From Candidatus Avimonoglobus intestinipullorum (GTDB taxonomy: Bacteria; Bacillota; Clostridia; UBA1381), in NCBI GenBank assembly GCA_018714645.1, contig DVND01000018.1, positions 1 through 6,632 of the forward strand: a stretch of DNA of 6,632 nt, in the 5' to 3' direction. Below the pieces are notes generated by a model. The model was not told the origin of the DNA and searched no databases. It saw only the letters and a list, made by a program, of their open reading frames with translations. Below are positions 1 to 5,306 of this stretch, in pieces (within the stretch, counting starts at the first letter, position 1; the number at the start of each line of letters is the position of its first letter). The position numbers and the translations under genes were made by a program.

Positions 1-818
1 ACATTCAAAATGGAGGCGCTGTTGCCCTGCTGTTCCAGCATAACGTCACGGATGAACTGGAGCCAGAATTCCAAAATCAGTTCCGCCCGGTCCTTGTGCG
101 CCTCCAAAAAATCACTGATGGCATAGGCGGACAGCAGGCGTTTGGAAAACAGCGCGGGGATTTTTGCCAGGGCCTCCGTGCGCAGTTGTTCAAAATCCGG
201 GTCGCCGATGATATCGGAAAGCGCACCCGGGATCCCGCGGGCATATTTGACCAGCAGCTCCAGCCGCCCTGTTTCATCGGGGAAGGCGCGCCGGATATAA
301 GCGCGCACCGCGTCGTCGCTGATCGGCTCAAACCGGATGATGCTGCACCGCGACAGCACCGTTTGCAGGAGCATGGCGGAATTGGAGGCAATCAAAATGA
401 ACACGGCGTAGGCGGGCGGTTCCTCTAACAGCTTTAAAAAGGCGTTCTGCGCCTGCTCTGTCATGGAGGGCGCATCCTCTATGATGTAGACCTTTTTGTT
501 GGCCTCGAAGGGTTTGACGTAAGCGCCGGACAGCAGGCCGCGGATGGTGTCCACACTGATGCTTTTTTTGCCGCCGGAATTGACATGGATGATGTCGGGG
601 TTGGTGCCGCTTTTGGACTTCACGCAGGCGGCGCATTGCCCGCAGGGCGCGGAAGCGGGGGACAGGCAGGTCAGCGCGGCAGCAAACAGCTGCGCCGCAT
701 TGTGCTTGAACAGGCCGGGCGCGCCTTCAAAAATATAGGCGTGGCCGGCTTCATTGTGCTGCGCCGCATGGATCAGCGGCTTCATCAGTTCTTCATGAAA
801 CAATTCGTATCCGTACAT
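1..818 (-). CDS. holB: DNA polymerase III subunit delta-prime (HolB), C-terminus cut by window edge
   Basis: Delta-prime is a cytoplasmic, non-motor subunit of the clamp loader that places the sliding clamp on primed DNA. Seen by translating the minus strand: an ATG at 818-816 preceded by an AAAAGGAG ribosome site 8 nt upstream, then 272 uninterrupted codons to the left edge. The P-loop position (residues 32-39, GAPGLFKH) is degenerate, as is common in delta-prime. Four zinc-ligand cysteines sit at C51, C59, C62 and C65 (spacing 8-2-2). A Walker-B-like VYIIEDA follows at 110-116, then the clamp-loader signature AQNAFLKLLEEPP at 123-135, a sensor-1-like IASN at 143-146, and the SRC motif with its arginine finger at 156-158. 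The Bacillus protein is about 330 residues, so roughly 55 C-terminal residues lie outside the window. The gene is divergent from rsmG and starts its own leftward transcript. In many Firmicutes ricT follows holB, but that part is not visible here. Confidence 0.95.
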   Translation of the reverse strand, partial: MYGYELFHEELMKPLIHAAQHNEAGHAYIFEGAPGLFKHNAAQLFAAALTCLSPASAPCGQCAACVKSKSGTNPDIIHVNSGGKKSISVDTIRGLLSGAYVKPFEANKKVYIIEDAPSMTEQAQNAFLKLLEEPPAYAVFILIASNSAMLLQTVLSRCSIIRFEPISDDAVRAYIRRAFPDETGRLELLVKYARGIPGALSDIIGDPDFEQLRTEALAKIPALFSKRLLSAYAISDFLEAHKDRAELILEFWLQFIRDVMLEQQGNSASILN

Positions 819-838
819 AAGCAAATCTCCTTTTATTT

Positions 839-867
839 ATTGTACCGCAAACAGCGGTTTATTGCAA
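839..867 (-). promoter_or_regulatory. sigma-A promoter of holB
   Basis: On the minus strand, TTGCAA (867-862) and TACAAT (844-839) are separated by 17 bp. The predicted start site is near 832, so the leader is very short, about 14 nt, and consists almost entirely of the ribosome site (834-827). Assigned from sequence only. Confidence 0.65.
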
Positions 868-873
868 GGTTTA

Positions 874-902
874 TTGCCAAATGTGCGCGGATACGGTATA
901 AT
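874..902 (+). promoter_or_regulatory. sigma-A promoter of rsmG
   Basis: TTGCCA (874-879) and a perfect TATAAT (897-902) are separated by 17 bp. The predicted start is near 909, giving a 27-nt leader. Its -35 box lies only 6 bp from the -35 box of the divergent holB promoter, and a 10-bp direct repeat (GGTTTATTGC at 856-865 and 868-877) overlaps both -35 boxes. Confidence 0.8.
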
Positions 903-935
903 AGGGATAGTATTAGAAATCAGAGGGAGTTGCAG

Positions 936-1670
936 ATGAAAGAGTTATTGATACAAGGCGCGGCGGAGCTGGGGATCCGTCTAAATGAAAGACAGACGGC
1001 GCAGTTGCTGGAATATGCGGCGCTGCTGAAGGAATGGAACGGAAAAATGAACCTGACGGCGATCACCGATGATGAAGGCATCGCCGTAAAGCACTTTTTG
1101 GACAGTATGACGGCTGTTGGGACAGGCCATGTAAAGGGACGCGTTATCGATGTTGGGACGGGGGCGGGATTCCCGGGGGTGGTGCTGAAAATTGTACGGC
1201 CGGATATCCGGCTGACGCTACTGGATTCCCTCCAAAAACGGCTGATGTTTTTGGAGGCGGTGGCGGAACGGCTGGCGCTGGAGAACGTGGAGTTTGTGCA
1301 TGCCCGGGCGGAGGACGGCGGCCGGCGGATGCGGGAGCAATTTGATACGGTGGTATCCCGTGCGGTGGCAAACATGACGGTCTTGTCGGAGCTGTGCCTG
1401 CCGTTTTTGAAACCCGGCGGGCGGTTCCTGGCGTTAAAAGGCCCTCTGGCTGATGAAGAGCTGGAGGGCGCAAAACGGGCGATCCATATTCTGGGCGGGG
1501 CGGTGGAATCTGTGTTTGAGGCGAAAATTCCCTTTTCGGAGCTGTCCCATAGGATTATCATTGTAAAAAAAGTAAGACAAACTCCGATGCAATATCCCAG
1601 GAAAGCGGGAATTCCATCAAAAAGCCCTATCGATACCTGTTATAATTTGAAAAAATCCGCAAAGAAATAA
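936..1670 (+). CDS. rsmG: 16S rRNA (guanine-527 N7) methyltransferase RsmG (GidB)
   Basis: RsmG transfers a methyl group from S-adenosylmethionine to N7 of G527 in 16S rRNA. Loss of the enzyme is known to give low-level streptomycin resistance. The 244-residue product matches the family length (about 240). Seen: an N-terminal helical part with the family pattern LLKEWNGKMNLTAI (30-43), the SAM-binding glycine motif DVGTGAGFPG (72-81), the acidic end of strand 2 in LLDS (95-98) followed by QKR, SRAVANM (141-147), LKPGG (158-162), ALKG (166-169), and the C-terminal family motif YPRKAGIPSKSPI (220-232). The frame is open further upstream, but the ATG at 936 is chosen because GAGGGAG lies just before it, the promoter is at 874-902, and the family N-terminus aligns there. 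Oddity: the protein usually ends near the SKSPI motif, but here a 12-residue lysine-rich tail follows. noc follows in the same orientation. Confidence 0.97.
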   Translation: MKELLIQGAAELGIRLNERQTAQLLEYAALLKEWNGKMNLTAITDDEGIAVKHFLDSMTAVGTGHVKGRVIDVGTGAGFPGVVLKIVRPDIRLTLLDSLQKRLMFLEAVAERLALENVEFVHARAEDGGRRMREQFDTVVSRAVANMTVLSELCLPFLKPGGRFLALKGPLADEELEGAKRAIHILGGAVESVFEAKIPFSELSHRIIIVKKVRQTPMQYPRKAGIPSKSPIDTCYNLKKSAKK

Positions 1671-1702
1671 AGTTGCTGTGGTTTTCGGTCGAACGGTTTT
1701 TC

Positions 1703-1730
1703 TTCCATTTTTGGAATATTGTGTTATAAT
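1703..1730 (+). promoter_or_regulatory. promoter of the noc leader/noc transcript
   Basis: A perfect TATAAT (1725-1730) is preceded by TG one base upstream (extended -10, 1722-1723). The best -35 match is TTCCAT (1703-1708) with a 16-bp spacer, which is weak. The predicted start at 1736-1738 coincides with the first base of the closing helix of the leader RNA. The -35 box is part of a small dyad, TTCCA-TTTT-TGGAA (1703-1716). No convincing terminator lies between rsmG and this promoter, so some rsmG read-through is likely. Confidence 0.7.
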
Positions 1731-1736
1731 CATACA

Positions 1737-1861
1737 TGTAAGGCGAATTGTTTAGTTCCTAACAATAACATATGAGGATAAGCTCCCAATTATAACCTCA
1801 TTTTGGAATTTTTCCATGTTATGAAAAAGTGCTACCCCCACTCTAAACGATTTGCCTTACA
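1737..1861 (+). ncRNA. candidate structured leader RNA upstream of noc
   Basis: Bases 1737-1755 pair with 1843-1861 over 19 positions. The only two non-Watson-Crick pairs, G1745-U1853 and U1749-G1849, are wobbles allowed in plus-strand RNA but mismatches in minus-strand RNA. Inside, four more helices fit without conflict: ATAACAT 1765-1771 with 1816-1822; ATGAGG 1772-1777 with 1796-1801; GGAA 1805-1808 with 1812-1815; and AGTG 1828-1831 with 1839-1842, which closes the C-rich loop CTACCCC. The 5' end coincides with the predicted transcription start. An alternative hairpin (1747-1755 with 1759-1766) would break the inner half of the closing helix. I do not recognise it as any Rfam family I know (it does not look like a T-box, purine, GEMM, ydaO or 6S RNA). 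It may be a cis-regulatory leader of noc or an RNA in its own right; the function is unknown. Confidence 0.6.
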
Positions 1862-1880
1862 CCTTCCACCACACCGAAAC

Positions 1881-1927
1881 AAACAGGACGGATTGCGGCC
1901 CGGACCCGGGCCGCCCCTGGCCTGTTT
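1881..1927 (+). promoter_or_regulatory. stable GC-rich hairpin just upstream of the noc ribosome site
   Basis: A lower stem AAACAGG (1881-1887) pairs with CCTGTTT (1921-1927). It surrounds a perfect 8-bp upper stem GCGGCCCG/CGGGCCGC (1895-1902 with 1907-1914) with a GACC loop. There is no T-tract after it, so it does not look like an intrinsic terminator. It ends 6 nt before the AAAGGA ribosome site of noc, where it could influence translation or mRNA stability. The interpretation is inference; the pairing is seen. Confidence 0.55.
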
Positions 1928-1949
1928 GATGAGAAAGGATATTCCCCAA

Positions 1950-2759
1950 ATGTTAGAGGTCATCAGAAAATACAACGACAGAATGCGGGTTGTGGACATC
2001 CCGCTTTGTGACATCAGGCCGAACCCCAACCAGCCCCGGAAGCATTTTGACAGCAACAGCCTGGAGGAGCTTTCGGCCTCCATCGAAGAGTTTGGCGTCA
2101 TCCAGCCGATCACGGTGCGCAAGGTGCGCTATGGGTATGAGATCATTGCGGGCGAACGGCGGTTTCGGGCGGCGGAGAACATCGGCATGGAAACCATCCC
2201 CGCCATTGTGATGAATGCGGATACGGAAAAATCGGCGCTGCTGGCGCTCTTGGAAAATCTCCAGCGGGAGGATTTGTGCTTTTTTGAAATTGCGGAGGGT
2301 TATCAGCGGCTTATCCGCGAGCAGGGTATGACCCAGGACGACCTGGCGCGCAAGCTTGGGAAAAGCCAGTCCACCATCGCCAATAAGCTGCGCCTGCTGC
2401 GGCTGGCGCCCCGCGTTAAGAAGATGGTGCGGGATTTTGATTTGTCGGAGCGGCACGCAAGGGCGCTGCTCAATCTAAAAGACGAGGACATGCAATTGGA
2501 GGCAGTCCGCATCATTTGCCAGCAGCGCATGAATGTGCAGCAGAGCGAAGAACTGGTGAAAAAAATGCTGGCAGAAAAGCCGAAATCCAATCAGAAAATT
2601 AAAATTTCCGCTTTCAAGGACATTCGCATGTTTACGAACACGGTGCGGCAGGCGCTGGATATCATGCGCAGCAGTGGCGTGGAAGCGGACATGCAGCAAA
2701 ACAGCTATGACTGGGGCGTTGAATATATTATTAAAGTGAAAAATGACAGGACAGAATAG
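1950..2759 (+). CDS. noc: Noc-type nucleoid occlusion protein (ParB/Spo0J family)
   Basis: ParB-family CTP-dependent DNA clamp. Noc spreads from specific sites, tethers DNA to the membrane and blocks FtsZ-ring assembly over the nucleoid. The 269-residue product shows NPNQPRK (25-31), the CTP-binding motif GERRFRAAEN (68-77), ENLQREDL (102-109), a helix-turn-helix (about 127-150, including GKSQSTIANKLRLL), ERHARALL (167-174) and a C-terminal dimerisation part. The wording of the HTH and the ending (FTNTVRQALDIMRSSGV) is closer to Bacillus Noc than to Spo0J, and the position after rsmG fits; ParB proper is the alternative. Start: ATG 1950 has AAAGGA 10 nt upstream. An in-frame ATG at 1929 (no ribosome site) and longer extensions that cross the leader hairpins are less likely. 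The N-terminus LEVIRKYNDRM could form a short basic amphipathic helix, possibly standing in for the membrane-targeting helix of Bacillus Noc (inference). No parA or parB follows. Confidence 0.88.
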   Translation: MLEVIRKYNDRMRVVDIPLCDIRPNPNQPRKHFDSNSLEELSASIEEFGVIQPITVRKVRYGYEIIAGERRFRAAENIGMETIPAIVMNADTEKSALLALLENLQREDLCFFEIAEGYQRLIREQGMTQDDLARKLGKSQSTIANKLRLLRLAPRVKKMVRDFDLSERHARALLNLKDEDMQLEAVRIICQQRMNVQQSEELVKKMLAEKPKSNQKIKISAFKDIRMFTNTVRQALDIMRSSGVEADMQQNSYDWGVEYIIKVKNDRTE

Positions 2760-2786
2760 TGTCCATCCCATCCCTTCCCTTATACA

Positions 2787-2805
2787 TGGATATGGTTCAT
2801 ATCCA
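2787..2805. repeat. short perfect inverted repeat after noc
   Basis: TGGATATG (2787-2794) and CATATCCA (2798-2805) form an 8-bp perfect stem with a GTT loop, 27 bases after the noc stop. It overlaps the outer two bases of the following terminator, so the two hairpins cannot both be fully formed. It may be an accessory 3'-end hairpin of the noc transcript or a protein site. Confidence 0.5.
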
Positions 2806-2839
2806 ATAAAAAAACAGGCATAAGCCTGTTTTTTTATTG
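2804..2839. terminator. bidirectional intrinsic terminator between convergent genes
   Basis: A perfect 16-bp stem, CAATAAAAAAACAGGC (2804-2819) with its complement at 2824-2839, has an ATAA loop and runs of seven A and seven T. It therefore works as a terminator in both directions: for noc on the plus strand, and for the secreted-protein gene on the minus strand, whose stop codon (2842-2840) abuts it. Confidence 0.95.
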
Positions 2840-4012
2840 TTATGCATTGTAATTTAAGAATACGATCATGTCCATCACAACGCCGTCATTTGTCCGTACC
2901 AGTGCGTAGTTATAAATTGTATCCGTGTCCCACGCAATGATGTTATCGTCCTCATCTTTGGCGGAATTTGGGATTTCCGACTTCAGGATGTCCGCCGCGG
3001 TGCCGATATACAGCTTGTCGCGCAGGGTGTGGTCATAGACGTATACGATGGTGCCGTCCAGCAGGTCCAGTTCCAGGTCATTTTCCGCCAGGCCGGTTTT
3101 GTTTGCCAGTACCAGCGCATTCCCGCGGAGGTTGTCTTTAATCAGCCCAAAGGCGTACTGGTTATCGTGAAACCGGTCAGAGCCGTAGCTGATGGCGGGC
3201 CAGCGCTCGGCCACCGTGCCGCCGGCGGTGAACAGCCGTTCAAAATTTGCTCCGAAATCCTCCTCGGAGGTGATGATATCCGCACTTTGCGGGCGGTAAA
3301 TCAAATCAATGTCCGTCAGGCGCCCGCCGAAGGAATAGGTGCAGTAGATGACGTCGCCTTCCTGCAAAGCGGATACGGACGCGCCCGCCAGATGGGATTC
3401 CACATCCGGTGCGGAAGCGAGGGTGGTATCGTCCGGGACAGTGACTTCAATTTCCCGGCCCTGATAAAGGGCCTTTAAGGCATAGACGGTATCGCCGTCC
3501 TCTGCGACTGTTGCATTAATCTCGTCCACCACCATAAACGCTTGCATTGCCACCGCCGCAGTGTCATAAACCGGCGGATAAGAAGCGTCCGGCGTCGCTG
3601 TTGGAGCGGGCGACGGGGAAGCGGTGGGCTCCGCGGTCGGTTCGGAGGGCTGTATGCCCTCTTCCGTGGTATCCGCCGCTGTCAAAATCGCATTTTGCGT
3701 GGGGAAATAGGCCTTTACGATGAATTTTAAGTCCTGCGGTAGCGCCAGGTTCGGCTGCGCGCTGGAGCTTCCGTCGGCGGTTGTGACCGCGGCGGCCGCC
3801 ACCGCATATACCGCATTGTCCGGCGTATATGTGATGAATACGGCGGATTCTTCTGCCGCAATGGTCCTAAAGCTGAGTTCTGACAGCCTGTAAGTGCCGT
3901 TTTCCTGAACAATGGTCATGTTTTGGTCTTGATACACCGTCTCTGCCGCGCTTGCCGGCAGGATGGAGAAAATCATACACAGGACCAATAGGATTTGTAA
4001 AAATTTTTTCAT
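2840..4012 (-). CDS. secreted protein of unknown function with a Pro/Thr-rich linker
   Basis: Product of 390 residues; I do not recognise the family. Seen: a signal peptide with KK at 2-3, a hydrophobic core (4-18) and a likely signal-peptidase I cleavage in PASAA before E24. An N-terminal globular part follows (about 24-116), then a linker rich in Pro, Thr, Ser and Ala (about 121-147, repeats of EPTA and SPAPTATP) and a C-terminal beta-rich domain (about 148-390). The mature part is acidic. There is one cysteine after the signal (C224) and no LPXTG anchor, SLH repeat or lipobox, so it is probably released or loosely surface-bound. Start: ATG 4012 with AAAGGAGG 6 nt upstream; an upstream extension of 15 codons lacks support. 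It overlaps the stop of the upstream ATPase gene as ATGA, so translation is probably coupled. It ends at the bidirectional terminator. Confidence 0.85.
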   Translation of the reverse strand: MKKFLQILLVLCMIFSILPASAAETVYQDQNMTIVQENGTYRLSELSFRTIAAEESAVFITYTPDNAVYAVAAAAVTTADGSSSAQPNLALPQDLKFIVKAYFPTQNAILTAADTTEEGIQPSEPTAEPTASPSPAPTATPDASYPPVYDTAAVAMQAFMVVDEINATVAEDGDTVYALKALYQGREIEVTVPDDTTLASAPDVESHLAGASVSALQEGDVIYCTYSFGGRLTDIDLIYRPQSADIITSEEDFGANFERLFTAGGTVAERWPAISYGSDRFHDNQYAFGLIKDNLRGNALVLANKTGLAENDLELDLLDGTIVYVYDHTLRDKLYIGTAADILKSEIPNSAKDEDDNIIAWDTDTIYNYALVRTNDGVVMDMIVFLNYNA

Positions 4013-5169
4013 AATGTTCCTCCTTTTTGAAGCGCATGTACAAATTGTGTGGCGCATCTGGGGGATTTGCTGCCATAGTTCATCTGCCAGATGATCGCCT
4101 GTTTTTCGATATCAGCGTCCATTTCGATGTTGCGCCGTTTCAAGAGCTCCGCCACGATGTGCAGATACTCTTTCTGGTTGGGCGAGGAGAACACGAGACT
4201 GATGCCGAACCGTTCCGCCAGCGACAGCGTCTCCTGCATATTATCGTTTTTATGGATGTCGCCGCCTTCGCGGTCGGCCCAGCTTTCTTTGACCAAATGC
4301 TTGCGGTTAGAGGTCGCGTAAATCAACACGTTGTCCGGGAGCGGCTGCAATTGGCCGTCCATAACGATTTTCAGCGCCTTGTATTCCGCGTCCTGCTGCT
4401 CGAAAGACAGGTCGTCTAAATAGATGATAAATTTCTGCGGATGCGCTGCCAGCTCTTTGATCAAAGCCGGCAGCTTGCAGATTTGCGGTTTCTGCGTCTC
4501 GATGATCCGCAGCCCGTCGCCGCAGAAATGGTTCAAAAGCGCTTTCACAGACGAGGATTTCCCCGTTCCGCGGTCGCCGAACAGGAGGACATTGTTTGCC
4601 CGCCGCCCGTCTATGAGCGCTTTTGTGTTTTCCAAAAGCACCTGCTTCTGGTGTTCGAGGCCGATGAGGGAGTCGAACGTCACCTCCCGGTCTATCTGTT
4701 CAATGCCTTCCAGCGTCCCGTCGAACCGGAAGGCTATGTACTTGGCAAAAATCCCTCCGCCGAGCGTTTTGTAATGCTCGATGAGCAAATCCAAAAGCTC
4801 CTGCGGGGATTTTGCCAGCGTCATGTTTTTGATTGAAACGTTATAGACCTCGGTGAACTTCGACGCGTTTTTCGAATTGCGGTATTGCAGGCCGGAATGC
4901 TCTTGGGCCAACGCAAGCAGTTGTTCCAGGTCTGCGCACGCAATCCTGTATAGGTCGCTGCCGATGTGCTTGTGTTCCCGGGCCAAAGCCGCCACGATGT
5001 TCTCATCGTTTGCGAGTAACGACACGATCAATTCGGTCAACGGTGCATCTGTGACGCCCTCGGTTTCGGAAAAAGCAATCAGCCTTCGCATCACGTTCAG
5101 GTTGTCGCCTGCTGCAAGGTATTTTAACGCCTCATTATTTAAGACGTTATAAAAAATAAAAAGTTCCAA
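4009..5169 (-). CDS. DUF815-family AAA-type ATPase
   Basis: Cytoplasmic P-loop ATPase of the DUF815 family, whose biological role is not established. From the TTG start the product has 386 residues. Seen: a helical N-terminal half (1-150, no known fold), a linking part IEQIDREVTFDSLIGLEHQK (156-175), Walker A GDRGTGKSS (198-206), Walker B FIIYLDDLSFE (247-257), a sensor-1-like YATSNRKHL (284-292), the family segment SWADREGGDIHKNDNMQE (296-313), and a C-terminal small domain with a possible sensor-2 arginine in SKSPR (367-371). Start: TTG at 5169-5167 has an AGAAGG ribosome site (5183-5178) 8 nt upstream and lies downstream of a strong promoter. The frame stays open beyond the promoter, but that upstream part cannot be translated from this transcript. 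First gene of a two-gene operon; its last codons contain the ribosome site of the secreted-protein gene. Confidence 0.9.
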   Translation of the reverse strand: MELFIFYNVLNNEALKYLAAGDNLNVMRRLIAFSETEGVTDAPLTELIVSLLANDENIVAALAREHKHIGSDLYRIACADLEQLLALAQEHSGLQYRNSKNASKFTEVYNVSIKNMTLAKSPQELLDLLIEHYKTLGGGIFAKYIAFRFDGTLEGIEQIDREVTFDSLIGLEHQKQVLLENTKALIDGRRANNVLLFGDRGTGKSSSVKALLNHFCGDGLRIIETQKPQICKLPALIKELAAHPQKFIIYLDDLSFEQQDAEYKALKIVMDGQLQPLPDNVLIYATSNRKHLVKESWADREGGDIHKNDNMQETLSLAERFGISLVFSSPNQKEYLHIVAELLKRRNIEMDADIEKQAIIWQMNYGSKSPRCATQFVHALQKGGTL

Positions 5170-5194
5170 AATGCACACCTTCTTTTCAAGAAAA

Positions 5195-5223
5195 ATTATA
5201 CCAAAACCCACAGATAAAATCAA
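5195..5223 (-). promoter_or_regulatory. promoter of the DUF815-secreted protein operon
   Basis: On the minus strand, TTGATT (5223-5218), a 17-bp spacer and TATAAT (5200-5195) with TG one base upstream (extended -10). The predicted start is near 5188, giving a leader of about 19 nt to the TTG start codon. Confidence 0.8.
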
Positions 5224-5226
5224 CTG

Positions 5227-5255
5227 TTGTAAAAAACAGAAAAAAGTGCTATAAT
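5227..5255 (+). promoter_or_regulatory. promoter of azlCD
   Basis: TTGTAA (5227-5232), a 17-bp spacer and TATAAT (5250-5255) with TG one base upstream (extended -10). The predicted start is near 5262. Its -35 box is 3 bp from that of the divergent ATPase operon, so the two promoters probably compete for RNA polymerase or share an operator. Confidence 0.8.
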
Positions 5256-5306
5256 TTTCTTGATTTTTGTGCAAAGAAAGGGCGGATTGATATAAAAACG
5301 CTGAAA

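Larger units (their letters stand above)
5186..5263. repeat. dyad spanning the two divergent promoters
   Basis: TCAAGAAAAATTATA (5186-5200) and TATAATTTTCTTGA (5250-5263) are inverted copies differing by a single A. The small palindrome CAAC-T-GTTG (5221-5229) sits exactly at their midpoint. The -10 boxes and the first transcribed bases of both promoters lie inside the outer arms, and the -35 boxes overlap the central palindrome. Confidence 0.7.

Noticed and set aside
585..935. N-terminal extension of rsmG by 117 codons
   Set aside because: It crosses both divergent promoters and runs antisense to holB; the family N-terminus and ribosome site fit ATG 936.
920..1561. 213-codon open frame on the minus strand opposite rsmG
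   Set aside because: Shadow of rsmG: Ser/Arg/Pro-rich, no ribosome site, no recognisable motif.
1737..1861. Small transposable element (MITE) bounded by 19-bp terminal inverted repeats
   Set aside because: No target-site duplication is visible at the ends, both mismatches are strand-specific wobbles, and inner helices fill the interior, all of which favour an RNA.
1803..1949. N-terminal extension of noc
   Set aside because: The extension codes through the structured leader and GC hairpin and has no ribosome site; ATG 1950 has one.
1953..2456. 167-codon open frame on the minus strand opposite noc
   Set aside because: Shadow of noc; the plus-strand frame carries the full set of ParB-family motifs.
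3450..3458. ATTTCCCGG resembling half of a Noc binding site
   Set aside because: The second half-site is absent and the position is inside a coding region.
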